Below are positions 25,905 through 34,465 of a stretch of DNA of 39,663 nt, one piece after another (position 1 is the first letter of the stretch; the number at the start of each line of letters is the position of its first letter). The notes beneath the pieces are model-generated. The model did no database searches, was not told the DNA's origin, and saw only the letters and a program-made list of their open reading frames with translations. The DNA comes from Ignavibacteriales bacterium (GTDB taxonomy: Bacteria > Bacteroidota > Ignavibacteria > UBA10030): assembly GCA_016207415.1 (NCBI GenBank), contig JACQPT010000145.1, positions 1 through 39,663 on the forward strand. Direction: 5' to 3'. A program made the translations under genes and the position numbers.

Positions 25905-26900
25905 CTAGCCTAATGTTATCTTCTGTGAGGCGATTTTCTTGAGAATCTCCTCGGCCACCTCAAGAGCCTGCAGCCCGTCTTTCGCGGTGACAGGAGGGTC
26001 AACGTTTTTCTGAATTGACTGAATGAACAGCTCCAGCTCGTACTTCAAAGAGTTCACCTCCTTCACCTCAGGCTGCTCGTACACGATGAGGCGTTTCCTT
26101 TTCCCCTGCTCGATTTTTCCGAGCATCATCGTCGGTTTTGCGCTCTTGTCGTCCGCATCCAGCAGGCGAAACACTTCAGCAAGTCCCTGGGCAAAATCCA
26201 GCGAGATGTACGCGTCCTGTTGAAACATTCTCATCTTGCGCATCTTGTTCTGGGAAATGCGGCTCGCCGTCACGTTGGCCACGCAGCCGTTTTGAAACTG
26301 GAGGCGCGCATTGGCAATATCGAGGCTGTCCGAGACCACGGCGACACCGTTCGCATCGATTCTCTCCACCGGAGAGTGCACCAGGCTCAGAATCAGGTCG
26401 ATGTCGTGGATCATGAGGTCAAGCACCACGGCGACATCAGACCCGCGAGGGTTGAACTGAGCCAGACGATGCGACTCAATAAAGAGAGGCCGTAAATTGT
26501 ACGGCTCGATCGCCAGCACGGCAGGGTTAAAACGCTCGATATGCCCAACCTGAACCTTCAACCCGTTCGACGACGATTGACGAACAAGAAGCTTCGCCTG
26601 CTGAATTGTCTCGGTAATCGGTTTTTCGATAAACACATGCAAGCCCGCCTTCAACGCCTCTGTCGCCACATCAAAGTGATTTGACGTTGTCGTGACGATG
26701 CTGACGGCTTCCACGTTCTTCAGCATTTCGTCAAGACTATCGAACGCGCGCGTTCCAACCTCGGAAGCCACGTTACGGGCCTTTGACCTGTCGATGTCGT
26801 AGACGCCGACGAGGAAAGCCGTCGGGGCCTCCGCCAGCATCTTAGCATGAAGCGCCCCCAGGTGGCCGACCCCCACGACGCCTATTGTTGTTTTCGCCAT
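25905..26900 (-). CDS. Gfo/Idh/MocA-family NAD(P)-dependent oxidoreductase
   Basis: A 331-residue oxidoreductase. The N-terminal Rossmann motif VGVGHLGALHAK (9-20), the AVSIVTTTSNHFD segment and the catalytic EKPIT (92-96) define the family, which oxidises or reduces sugars and related alcohols. The C-terminal domain carries VLDLMIHDIDLILSL, with the usual histidine. I chose ATG 26900, giving the normal start MAKTTIGVVGVG; the frame continues upstream to 26999 but overlaps the plug gene and adds residues without family resemblance. It begins 13 bases after the plug-like gene stop. Nearby lipopolysaccharide genes are absent, so a UDP-sugar role is only a guess. Confidence 0.92.
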   Translation of the reverse strand: MAKTTIGVVGVGHLGALHAKMLAEAPTAFLVGVYDIDRSKARNVASEVGTRAFDSLDEMLKNVEAVSIVTTTSNHFDVATEALKAGLHVFIEKPITETIQQAKLLVRQSSSNGLKVQVGHIERFNPAVLAIEPYNLRPLFIESHRLAQFNPRGSDVAVVLDLMIHDIDLILSLVHSPVERIDANGVAVVSDSLDIANARLQFQNGCVANVTASRISQNKMRKMRMFQQDAYISLDFAQGLAEVFRLLDADDKSAKPTMMLGKIEQGKRKRLIVYEQPEVKEVNSLKYELELFIQSIQKNVDPPVTAKDGLQALEVAEEILKKIASQKITLG

Positions 26901-26913
26901 ACGAGAACTTGTC

Positions 26914-28155
26914 TTAATTGACAGTCGCTTCGACGCCGCCCGGGCTGGATCCCTGAACATGCCCGACGATGCGGTCAAACCCGCCGTATCGCGGGTCACG
27001 ATAATAGATGAATGCTGAATACAGGTTCACGGTTTTCCAGTTGTTTCCTTCCACTGATATCCAGTCATTCCTCCCGACGACATATTGATAATCATAAACG
27101 CCGCGGCGCAGCCATTGAGAAAGCTTGTATCGTTTCGTTTCAGCATCATAGGTCATTCGCCAGTCGTCCGTCAGGTTCCAGCCGTTGAAATCGCCAACCG
27201 CGTGCACCGAATCCAGATCCTCCGAGTCGCGCAACAGTTCAAATTGAAACCTTATGTAGTCTGCATACCGGTCGCCCGACGTTATGATCGACCCGCCATT
27301 ACTATCCCTCGCTCCCTGGTGAAGAAACCTGCTCACATCAGCCCCTTCGCGCGGGCGTGCCTCTTTTCCGGGAGGATAATGGTCAATGTTGCGTATATCC
27401 ACCCGACGATACTCGTTCCCCGGCATCACGTTATCGATGACAAACTTCACTTTCCGCAAACCGAAGCCATCGACAAAAGTATTAGGACTGTCATCATCGG
27501 CTGCGATGCGGAGAGATGAATACAGTGCCCGATTGCGATAGACGTCCACAGTTTTCAGCAAGAGAGGATAGAACTGTTCGTCTTGGTTCCCCCCGTTGTC
27601 CGGGATGCCGAAGCCGACCTCCACCTTGTTTACCTGGTTCCATGGCGACACGACGGAAGGCAAATACCTGTTTCGAATCTGCATCGTCGGCAACAGAAGA
27701 TCCTCCACGACAAAGAATCGTCCCGCGGCAAAAAGTTGTTTCTCCTTCGCATCCCATACCTGAAAGATGTAATTCCCCGATTGAGGAAAGCGCTCCAGAA
27801 CCGAAAAGCCCGGAATTCTGACGGTGTAATGAAACGCATAGTGCTGGACAAACTCCGGTGCAGGGTCAAAAGGCATGGGGAATTTGGTCGTATTTCGCAA
27901 TTCATCGTTGATGAAAGAGTTCTCCGTGATGCGCCAGTCCTTGTCACAGTGAAAAACCTTCAACCGAAAATCCAGCGGCTCTTTCGCCTGAAGGTCAAAC
28001 TCAATCGTCACCGGCCGGTTTGCCAGCCCTGCGATCGGTAGCTGCCCCCGCCCCTCACCGGAAACACGCAGCCCTTTGATGTGAGGTGAAAAAACCTCCT
28101 GACTGAACGACCAGATGGACAGGAACATGTTGATACCAACGAAAAATGTTTTCAT
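26914..28155 (-). CDS. Type IX secretion system plug-like protein (DUF5103)
   Basis: A 413-residue secreted protein with a signal peptide (about 1-18, ending SFSQ). It matches the DUF5103 / T9SS plug family: VFSPHIKGLRVSGEGRGQLPIAGL at the start of the mature chain, then FRLKVFHCDKDWRITE and a C-terminal beta-rich part with DFNGWN and YQYVVGRNDWISVEGN. In Flavobacterium johnsoniae the Plug protein closes the periplasmic side of the SprA translocon. The last third, with a FNGWNLTDDWRM segment, resembles a carbohydrate-binding early-set domain. Its ATG overlaps the stop of the glycosyltransferase gene by four bases (ATGA). The family assignment supports a T9SS-bearing host; SprA, PorV and other T9SS genes are not in the window. 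Confidence 0.85.
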   Translation of the reverse strand: MKTFFVGINMFLSIWSFSQEVFSPHIKGLRVSGEGRGQLPIAGLANRPVTIEFDLQAKEPLDFRLKVFHCDKDWRITENSFINDELRNTTKFPMPFDPAPEFVQHYAFHYTVRIPGFSVLERFPQSGNYIFQVWDAKEKQLFAAGRFFVVEDLLLPTMQIRNRYLPSVVSPWNQVNKVEVGFGIPDNGGNQDEQFYPLLLKTVDVYRNRALYSSLRIAADDDSPNTFVDGFGLRKVKFVIDNVMPGNEYRRVDIRNIDHYPPGKEARPREGADVSRFLHQGARDSNGGSIITSGDRYADYIRFQFELLRDSEDLDSVHAVGDFNGWNLTDDWRMTYDAETKRYKLSQWLRRGVYDYQYVVGRNDWISVEGNNWKTVNLYSAFIYYRDPRYGGFDRIVGHVQGSSPGGVEATVN

Positions 28156-29663
28156 TTCGACAACTTATAAAGAGTGTAATAGACGGTGTCAGGGTTTCTG
28201 ATTGCCAGTCCGGGAAAATCTACTGTCATCACCGGCCGCAAAGAGCCCGATTTCAAACGCTCTTTCTCTGTCGAACGGTCTACTATGTAATCGGGATGCA
28301 GAACGGCTTCGTAGGCCTTTTGCACCATTCCCGCATCGTACGAGGCTCCATGAAACGACCGGCGAACTTCAGGAGTAATCAGGCCTTCAACATCGTACAG
28401 ATGTTTTTCAGAGATATAACCCAGCAGACCGACGTCCTCCGCAGACAGGACTGTAGAGTTTGACGCGGCGTTCGACCGAAGCCAGTATGCGATGGGTTTC
28501 ATGGCATCATTCATGCCCGCAGCGAAATTCTTCATGTGGGGTACCATTTGCTGTTGGTACACGATTTGGTTCTGAGCCATCGCCAGCAGCGCAACAAACG
28601 CGGTCAATTGATAAGCCCTGCGTAACGGCAGGTTCCAGGATTGCGCTATCTGTTTTATCCCCCACAATCCGTACAGAATAATGAACGGAATCGTTGGCAA
28701 CAAATAGCGCGAAATGATCTGAACTCCCTGCACAGCGTAACCGAGGAACAGGCCGACAATCCAAATCAACGGGAACACTTCCACCTTCCGCAAGTACCAC
28801 TGATGGCTTCGCAACGCCTCGACAAAACCCACAACCAGCATGAGCGCCGGGAGAAGCTGCGTTACCGCCACCACTTGAAAGCAATGCAGGACCGTCTCCC
28901 ATGCATTTCCCCACGAAAACGGAAACGCAGCTTTTGCCGCGACTGTATTGGAAATTACAGTTCCAAAGTAAAGGTACGAAAAAATCAGCCACGGCGTAAG
29001 AACTGCTGCATAGATCCCGAGTGCAGTAAGAAAAGTCCTGACGACCGGTTTTCTTTCTGTCGTATTCAGGAAATTATCGGCCTGGATCACAATGAAAAGA
29101 AGGACCGCTTCGGGCCTCACCAGCGTCAGCACTCCTGTGACAAACGCAGCAACCAGGTACTCATTGCGATAGGCATAGGAAACGGCAAGAATTGTCAGGA
29201 GTACGGCGAGAGATGTTTCCATCCCGCTCCCCGACCATCGCAGGAACCAGGCATCGAACGAAAACAACAGCGCGCCAATTACTGCAAAGACCTTGTCGCG
29301 AAGGATGACGAAGGCAAGGATAAATACCTGTACGATCGAAAGGCTTGCGAACACGAGGTCGAAGGTCTTTGCCACGACCCACGGGTCCAGTTTGACGAGA
29401 GCTCCAACGCTAATGAGGAATGTCCAGAGCGGGCTGGTGACGCCGAGAGTGCGTACGCCGGAATTGAATGCAAAGCCTTCCCCTTCAGAAATGTTCTTTG
29501 CGTATCGAAGGTAGATGTAGGTATCATCCGGCGTGTAAGAAAAATGAAGAATCGTCGTGATATAAAAGAATACAACGGCAGCAGCCAATCCGTACTTTAC
29601 CATCCTGCCCCAGAAAACCGACAGGACCTGTTCTCCGCTACCCAGTAGTCTCTGACTACTCAA
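28152..29663 (-). CDS. GT-C type membrane glycosyltransferase (AftB/ArnT-like)
   Basis: A 503-residue polytopic membrane protein with about ten hydrophobic segments. The first periplasmic loop has YTPDDTYIYLRYAKNISEGEGFAFN, with the acidic pair Asp46-Asp47 typical of GT-C enzymes that use polyprenyl-phosphate sugars, and VRTLGVTSPLW follows. The C-terminal soluble part (about 395-503) contains VLSAEDVGLLGYISEKHLYDVEGL, as in actinobacterial arabinofuranosyltransferases and related proteins. The start is a TTG at 29663 with GAGGGG five bases before it; ATG 29603 is the alternative. The TTG lies inside the natural stop region of the broken HAD gene. Its stop overlaps the plug-like gene start by four bases, so the two are translationally coupled. 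Confidence 0.86.
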   Translation of the reverse strand: MSSQRLLGSGEQVLSVFWGRMVKYGLAAAVVFFYITTILHFSYTPDDTYIYLRYAKNISEGEGFAFNSGVRTLGVTSPLWTFLISVGALVKLDPWVVAKTFDLVFASLSIVQVFILAFVILRDKVFAVIGALLFSFDAWFLRWSGSGMETSLAVLLTILAVSYAYRNEYLVAAFVTGVLTLVRPEAVLLFIVIQADNFLNTTERKPVVRTFLTALGIYAAVLTPWLIFSYLYFGTVISNTVAAKAAFPFSWGNAWETVLHCFQVVAVTQLLPALMLVVGFVEALRSHQWYLRKVEVFPLIWIVGLFLGYAVQGVQIISRYLLPTIPFIILYGLWGIKQIAQSWNLPLRRAYQLTAFVALLAMAQNQIVYQQQMVPHMKNFAAGMNDAMKPIAYWLRSNAASNSTVLSAEDVGLLGYISEKHLYDVEGLITPEVRRSFHGASYDAGMVQKAYEAVLHPDYIVDRSTEKERLKSGSLRPVMTVDFPGLAIRNPDTVYYTLYKLSK

Positions 29664-29781
29664 ATTCGCCCCTCAGCCACTCATGGAATTCAGCGACATT
29701 ATGAAAGACCACGTCGGTCGGCATTTCAAGAACTTTTTCCTTTGAGTAGGAATCCCACACGACGGCCGCAATTTTCACCCG
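29656..29781 (-). pseudogene. In-frame 3' remainder of the HAD phosphatase gene
   Basis: After the TAG at 29782-29784 the same frame stays open for 41 more codons (beginning RVKIAAVVWDSYSKEKVL and ending LRGEFE) to a second TAG at 29656-29658. This stretch has the look of the final beta-strand and helices of a HAD phosphatase and follows the conserved SDIKAAHE without a length change: family members have about two residues, usually Ala-Gly, where this gene has TAG-Arg. The natural stop overlaps the TTG start of the glycosyltransferase, as expected of the original gene border. Confidence 0.7.
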
Positions 29782-30318
29782 CTATTCATGCGCTGCTTTG
29801 ATATCGGAGAGAGCATCTCCCACCATCAGGACCTCATCCGGTTGTAGGGCAAAATGCGACATGATTCTGTGAATTCCTTCCGCCGACGGTTTGTGTTTTT
29901 CGACATCATTGCCCGTGACAATATAATCAAAGTATTGCCTGAGGCCGAATTCATCCAGCGTAATGGACGTGGTGTGAGTACCTTTGCCGGTGAACAGTGC
30001 AAGAAGTTTTCCATGATCCTTGATGAAGCAGAGGACGTCCTGGATGCCGGGATACAACATTGCGAGGCGCGAATGATTGTCCTTATAAAAGCTGAGATAT
30101 TCGGTCATCGCCTCGTTCAGTTGGGCCCGGCTGACAACATTCAGGAGGGCCCCTTCCTCCGGCGGTCCGAACATGGCAGTGATCTCAGATTGCGAAAACG
30201 TTTTGCCTCGGTATTTTTGCGCAATGTGATTGAACGAATCGAAAATCAGCTGATTCGTCTGTGTCAACGTCCCGTCCATATCAAAAATGATGCATCTGAG
30301 TTTGCTCATTCGGTTCAT
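29782..30318 (-). CDS. HAD-family phosphatase, truncated by an in-frame TAG
   Basis: The frame encodes 178 residues with HAD motif I DMDGTLTQT (nucleophile Asp13, acid Asp15), motif II LFTGKG (Thr110), motif III Lys143 in KHKPSAEG and motif IV VGDALSD (Asp168, Asp172). It is a phosphoglycolate phosphatase-like or beta-phosphoglucomutase-like member with a helical cap at about 22-85. The TAG at 29782-29784 cuts off the last strand and helices, about 41 residues that remain readable in frame. All four catalytic motifs survive, so a partly active product cannot be excluded. Start choice: ATG 30318 (GAGAGA just upstream) or ATG 30309. Other genes here stop at TAG, so amber recoding is unlikely; a mutation or an assembly error is more probable. 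Confidence 0.75.
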   Translation of the reverse strand: MNRMSKLRCIIFDMDGTLTQTNQLIFDSFNHIAQKYRGKTFSQSEITAMFGPPEEGALLNVVSRAQLNEAMTEYLSFYKDNHSRLAMLYPGIQDVLCFIKDHGKLLALFTGKGTHTTSITLDEFGLRQYFDYIVTGNDVEKHKPSAEGIHRIMSHFALQPDEVLMVGDALSDIKAAHE

Positions 30319-30335
30319 TTCTCTCTGAAACAAGA

Positions 30336-30364
30336 AAGGCGTCAAGGTGCACGCCTGACGCCTT
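30336..30364 (-). terminator. Inverted repeat downstream of fbaB, likely terminator
   Basis: AAGGCGTCA (30336-30344) and TGACGCCTT (30356-30364) form a perfect 9-bp stem with an 11-base loop. On the minus strand it is followed by TTTCTTGTTTC, a weak T tract. It sits 34 bases after the aldolase stop and before the HAD gene, so it probably ends or attenuates the aldolase transcript. Confidence 0.6.
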
Positions 30365-30397
30365 ACAAAAATTCACCCGCTGCCACTATGTGAGACG

Positions 30398-31519
30398 CTA
30401 CGCGATGGTGACTTCCTTTGAGAGGTAGACATCCTGGATTGCGTTGAGAATCTGCACTCCTTCTTTCATCGGTCGTTGAAACGCTTTCCGGCCGGAGATG
30501 AGTCCCGTACCCCCCGCCCGTTTGTTGATGACGGCGGTTTTGACGGCTTCCGCAACATCGTTTTGACCGGAAGGACCGCCGGAATTGATGAGGCCCGCGC
30601 GTCCCATGTAACAATTGGCAACCTGGTACCGTGTCAGGTCGATGGGGTGGTCGCTCGTGAGTTCCGAGTACACACGCTTGTCGGTTTTTCCATAACTGGA
30701 ACCACCCATGTTCAGAGCGTTGTAGCCGCCGTTGTTCTCAGGGAGTTTTTGTTTGATGATATCCGCTTCGATGGTAACGCCAAGATGGTTCGCCTGTCCG
30801 GTTAAATCCGCTGAAACATGGTAGTCTTTTTCTTTCGTCTTGAATGCCGAATTCCTCGTGTAACACCAGAGAATCGTCGCCATTCCCAGCTCGTGCGCGT
30901 GCTGGAACGCCTGGCTGACTTCCCACAATTGGCGCCTCGATTCCGCCGAGCCGAAATAAATCGTTGCCCCGACAGCCGTTGCACCCATATCGTAAGCTTG
31001 CTTGACGCTTGCGAACAATGTCTGGTCGTGTGTATTAGGGTAGGAAAGAAATTCATTATGATTGATCTTGAGGACAAAAGGAATCCTATGTGCGTATTTT
31101 CTCGCAACTGCTCCCAGGACGCCAAGCGTGGAAGCCACTGCATTACAGCCGCCCTCGATTGCGAGTTTTACGATATTTTCGGGGTCAAAATAAATCGGGT
31201 TCTTAGCAAACGAGGCACCGGCAGAGTGTTCTATCCCTTGATCGACTGGAAGGATTGACAGATAGCCCGTCGATGCCAGCCGCCCTGTATTGAACAATGC
31301 TTGCAAGCTTTTCAGTACCGGAGCAGGCCTGTCCGATAAGGCATAGACCCGGTCGACAAAATCAGGCCCAGGGAGATGAATGGATTCTTTCGATATGGTT
31401 TTACATTGATGTTCGAGATAATACTTTGTTTCGCCGCCAAGAAGAGCTGCAATATCCGTCCCGTTTGTCGAGACCGCTTTCTTTCCCGCGATTTCGCTTA
31501 TTCCTTCCATCGTTGCCAT
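30398..31519 (-). CDS. fbaB: Class I fructose-bisphosphate aldolase (FbaB/DhnA type)
   Basis: A 373-residue aldolase of the archaeal-type class I family, which cleaves fructose 1,6-bisphosphate by a Schiff-base mechanism in glycolysis and gluconeogenesis. The family is recognised from [53 protein letters not shown], the phosphate-binding stretch [11 protein letters not shown] and [13 protein letters not shown]. The catalytic lysine was not assigned by alignment. The length is slightly above that of E. coli FbaB because of a short N-terminal extension. The start at ATG 31519 has AAAGGAA seven bases upstream. It is followed by a likely terminator and then the HAD gene. Confidence 0.95.
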   Translation of the reverse strand: MATMEGISEIAGKKAVSTNGTDIAALLGGETKYYLEHQCKTISKESIHLPGPDFVDRVYALSDRPAPVLKSLQALFNTGRLASTGYLSILPVDQGIEHSAGASFAKNPIYFDPENIVKLAIEGGCNAVASTLGVLGAVARKYAHRIPFVLKINHNEFLSYPNTHDQTLFASVKQAYDMGATAVGATIYFGSAESRRQLWEVSQAFQHAHELGMATILWCYTRNSAFKTKEKDYHVSADLTGQANHLGVTIEADIIKQKLPENNGGYNALNMGGSSYGKTDKRVYSELTSDHPIDLTRYQVANCYMGRAGLINSGGPSGQNDVAEAVKTAVINKRAGGTGLISGRKAFQRPMKEGVQILNAIQDVYLSKEVTIA

Positions 31520-31692
31520 CGGATTATTCCTTTCACAATGAGGTTCATTTCGTGCGCGAAGAACAGCGAGAACTCATCGTTCAGTCTATGGATGAGTCTT
31601 ACAACAGAAAAGATACCAATCCTTTGTGTGTGTTGCAACTGGAAGAAGGGCACGACATTGCTTCTCGCGGCTTTTGTTTCTACTTTGATGCG
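31520..31692. promoter_or_regulatory. Divergent intergenic region between fbaB and the methyltransferase gene
   Basis: These 173 bases must hold the promoters of both divergent genes. The fbaB ribosome site (minus-strand AAAGGAA) is at its left edge. I could not pick a convincing promoter pair on either strand. The plus frame of the methyltransferase is open across this region and beyond, so a longer N-terminus for that protein cannot be ruled out, though it would not resemble the family. Confidence 0.25.
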
Positions 31693-32862
31693 ATGGAAAA
31701 ACACGTCGTGCTCCGAAAAAACGAGGAACACAGAATCCTCGCCGGCCATCAATGGGTTTTCAGCAATGAGATCGCTTCCGTCAAAGGCGAACCAGAGTCA
31801 GGCGATATTGTCGAAGTATTAAGCCACCAGAGCAAGTTTCTGGGTAAGGGTTTTTTCAACCCCCATTCACTGATCGCCGTCCGCATATTGACTCTTCTGA
31901 GGGAAGAGATTTCTTTCGATTTTTTCGAGAGACGCATTTCCCAGGCATTGCAGCTGAGAAAGAAGTTGTTTCCCCAATCAGACGTTTACCGCCTCGCCCA
32001 CAGCGAAAGCGATTTTCTCCCCGGGCTGATTGTGGACAAGTACAATGAATACCTTTCCATACAAACCCTGTCCTTCGGAATGGACAAAAGGCTGCAGCTC
32101 CTTTGTGATGTTTTGGAGTCGATCTTTCACCCCAGGGCCATCGTAGAATGCAATGATTCTGCCTTGCGGGCTTTGGAACACCTCCCCCAACATCGGCGCG
32201 TCATTCGTGGCACACTTGATGAAACCATTATTGTTGAGCACGGCATAAAGTTCAAAGTGGACTTGCTCAATGGCCAAAAAACGGGGTTTTTCCTCGACCA
32301 AAGGGAAAACCGAAGCAGGATTCGGCATTATGTGAGAAATGGCTCCGTGCTTGACTGTTTTTGCTATGAAGGAGGGTTTTCATTGAATGCGGGGGCTGGA
32401 AAGGCCACATCAGTGGCAGGCATAGATCAGTCCTCCGCCGTCGTTGCAAAAGCACGCCTGAATGCGCATATCAACGACACCAACGCCGTGACGTTCGAAG
32501 TTGCCGATGTCTTTGACCGACTCAAAGAACTGGCTCACGAACATGCGAGGTTCGATGTCGTCATTCTCGACCCTCCTTCATTCACGAAGAGCAAGAAAAA
32601 CGTGTCCACTGCGTTGCGTGGCTACAAAGAAATCAATCAGTTTGCGCTGAAGATTATCAACGCGGGAGGCTTTCTTGTTTCTGCATCTTGTTCGCATCAT
32701 TTAACACAGGAGGCGTTCTTGACGGCCATCGAGCACGCGGCGCAAAAAGCAGGAAGGAGAATTCAACTCCTTGAATTCTCCGGGGCGAGTCCCGACCATC
32801 CCGTGCTGCCGGCGATGCCGGAAACGAGCTATCTCAAGTGTGGAGTATTTTCGGTTCAGTGA
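31693..32862 (+). CDS. Class I rRNA (cytosine-C5)-methyltransferase of the RlmI type
   Basis: A 389-residue SAM-dependent methyltransferase close in length to RlmI, which methylates a cytosine of 23S rRNA. Residues 1-70 form a PUA domain (ILAGHQWVFSNEI), then GQKTGFFLDQR (194-204), a SAM-binding stretch VLDCFCYEGGFSLNAG (219-234), and the catalytic ILDPPSF (291-297) with a later VSASCSHH (329-336) holding the second conserved cysteine. The chosen ATG at 31693 matches the normal family start; there is no good ribosome site and the frame is open upstream to before 31300. Other members of the family modify different cytosines, so the exact target is not certain. Confidence 0.9.
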   Translation: MEKHVVLRKNEEHRILAGHQWVFSNEIASVKGEPESGDIVEVLSHQSKFLGKGFFNPHSLIAVRILTLLREEISFDFFERRISQALQLRKKLFPQSDVYRLAHSESDFLPGLIVDKYNEYLSIQTLSFGMDKRLQLLCDVLESIFHPRAIVECNDSALRALEHLPQHRRVIRGTLDETIIVEHGIKFKVDLLNGQKTGFFLDQRENRSRIRHYVRNGSVLDCFCYEGGFSLNAGAGKATSVAGIDQSSAVVAKARLNAHINDTNAVTFEVADVFDRLKELAHEHARFDVVILDPPSFTKSKKNVSTALRGYKEINQFALKIINAGGFLVSASCSHHLTQEAFLTAIEHAAQKAGRRIQLLEFSGASPDHPVLPAMPETSYLKCGVFSVQ

Positions 32863-32929
32863 AAATGACATTTGCCTTTCTCTCGGACGAAATCTATATT
32901 ACTTCAACAGATCAACGGGGGACGCACAC

Positions 32930-33667
32930 ATGAAATCAGCCAGGATCGCCTTCACCCTTCTTCTTGTATTCCTGTGCTCCATGCACGGATTGAGCCAGGT
33001 TCCGCAAACCGATACGACGATTATTTTCCAGCCTGCAAACCCGGAAATCGTCCAAAAATCTCTTTACACACCTCTCTTGAATGCATGGGGGTTTGACCTC
33101 TTGATCTCCAATAACGGATTTGGAGCGGGAGTTTTCTTCCGACGGGAGTTTTCAGATGATTTTGCGGGCTTTATTAGCTTCGCCATTTCCGACGTGAAGG
33201 ATGATGCCGAGTTTGACCGTATTGTCGACATCTACGGATCCACATTCGTCCCTTACAAAAAGAATCGTCTGCTCCTTTTTCCGCTTGTGGCGGGTGTTCA
33301 GTACAGAATTTTCAGAGATGATATTGTCGACAACTTCAGGCCGTATTTGACAGCCGGCCTCGGGCCTTCCATGGTTTTTGTATCTCCGTATTCAAGGAAG
33401 GAAGTATTCCCCGGACCATTCGGTACTGTCACAACGTACGAGCAAGTGGAGTTCTTTTCCAGCCTCAAATACGGTCAGGCCCGCTATACACTCGGCGGGT
33501 TTATTGGACTGGGGGCGTATTTCGGAATGGAAAAAGGTTCGCTCTCAGGAATCAATATTCGTTATTATGTGGTGCCTTTCTCGCAGGGTATCGAGGTTAT
33601 GGAGGGTGGGTACATCAAAACATTCGGCGGCTTTTACATCACGCTGAACTTCGGGTCGCTGTCCTAA
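32930..33667 (+). CDS. Secreted outer-membrane beta-barrel protein
   Basis: A 245-residue protein with a clear signal peptide (about 1-23, ending GLSQ). The mature part alternates hydrophobic and polar residues, with repeated strand-like segments such as FRREFSDDFAGFISFAIS, PYLTAGLGPSMVFVS and YTLGGFIGLGAYFGME, and ends in an aromatic strand GGFYITLNFGSLS, the usual form of a barrel C-terminus. It is probably a small eight- to ten-stranded outer-membrane barrel with no known function. The start at ATG 32930 has GGGGGA nearby. The frame upstream of it overlaps the methyltransferase gene and is a shadow. Confidence 0.8.
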   Translation: MKSARIAFTLLLVFLCSMHGLSQVPQTDTTIIFQPANPEIVQKSLYTPLLNAWGFDLLISNNGFGAGVFFRREFSDDFAGFISFAISDVKDDAEFDRIVDIYGSTFVPYKKNRLLLFPLVAGVQYRIFRDDIVDNFRPYLTAGLGPSMVFVSPYSRKEVFPGPFGTVTTYEQVEFFSSLKYGQARYTLGGFIGLGAYFGMEKGSLSGINIRYYVVPFSQGIEVMEGGYIKTFGGFYITLNFGSLS

Positions 33668-33708
33668 CAGCCTCGGCTCTCCACTTTCTGAGTGCCCTAT
33701 AAACATAG

Positions 33709-33770
33709 AAAGGACTTCGCTCACTCATAAGGCCTCCCCTCAGCCCTACAAGCAAAACGAAGCCCTTTTT
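33709..33770 (+). terminator. Possible long-loop terminator after the barrel gene
   Basis: AAAGGACTTCG (33709-33719) and CGAAGCCCTTT (33758-33768) pair with one mismatch, and a run of five T residues closes the right arm (33766-33770). The loop of 38 bases is longer than usual, so the structure may be a weak terminator or part of the leader of the sigma-factor operon. Confidence 0.4.
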
Positions 33771-33913
33771 ACTGCATTCGCAATATAAAAATGGGCGCCG
33801 GGCTGTACAGTGACTTTCATCACAACGCCTGAACATCCTTCCCCACAGTCCCTCAGTTTGCAACACCGACCACTTTGTAGCATTTCCGGGTTCTGCCACA
33901 TCTAATCACTCGA

Positions 33914-34465
33914 ATGGCCAATCAACAAGCATCCAGCGACGAAACGTCGTGGATCGAGCAGAGTAAGAACGGCGACCAGAAGGCATTCAGACGGCTCTAT
34001 GACGCAAACGTCGATCGTTTGTACCGGTTTATGAAGCAGTTTTCGAGAAACGATGCCGAGGTTGAAGATTGGGTTCAACGGGCCTTTATCAAGGCTTTCA
34101 ACGGACTGCAACAGTTTCGCGGCAACGCCAGGTTCACCTCATGGCTATTCCGCATTGCTTTAAACGAAATGCAGTCAGATAGACGGAGGATGAATTTGGT
34201 CTCGTCCGTTCATTCCTTCGACGACAACATGAGGGACACGACGAACGTTCATGACGAGTTTGAGTGGGATGCGACGATGAAAACGTTTCTTCACCGGTTG
34301 GATGAGACAAAAAGAATGGTTTTTGTCTTGTATGAGGTCGAGGGATATTCTCACTACGAAATCGCGTCCCTGCTGGGCTTCGGCGAAAGCACATCCAGGA
34401 CGATCCTGAGCAGGACAAAGCAATGGCTCAAGAAACAATGGGAATCTGAACGGAGGGCATCATGA
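33914..34465 (+). CDS. ECF-type RNA polymerase sigma factor
   Basis: A 183-residue sigma-70 family protein of the extracytoplasmic-function group. Region 2 spans about 22-92 (DQKAFRRLYDANVDRLYRFMKQF, then AEVEDWVQRAFIKAFNGLQQF, with TSWLFRIALNE for promoter melting), and region 4 about 122-176 (LDETKRMVFVLYEVEGYSHYEIASLLGFGESTSRTILSRTKQWL, a helix-turn-helix). It directs transcription of an envelope-linked regulon, probably including its own operon. The gene starts 246 bases after the barrel gene. It overlaps the membrane-protein gene by four bases (ATGA), a common arrangement for a sigma and its anti-sigma. Confidence 0.94.
   Translation: MANQQASSDETSWIEQSKNGDQKAFRRLYDANVDRLYRFMKQFSRNDAEVEDWVQRAFIKAFNGLQQFRGNARFTSWLFRIALNEMQSDRRRMNLVSSVHSFDDNMRDTTNVHDEFEWDATMKTFLHRLDETKRMVFVLYEVEGYSHYEIASLLGFGESTSRTILSRTKQWLKKQWESERRAS

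Noticed and set aside
28641-29648. 335-residue plus-strand open frame
   Set aside because: It is antisense to the glycosyltransferase gene, is very rich in Lys, Arg, Asp and Glu from the complement of membrane codons, and matches nothing.
29782-29784. TAG recoding (pyrrolysine or amber readthrough) in the HAD gene
   Set aside because: Several other genes here end at TAG (aldolase, oxidoreductase, adaptor), and no recoding element is visible, so a mutation or error is simpler.
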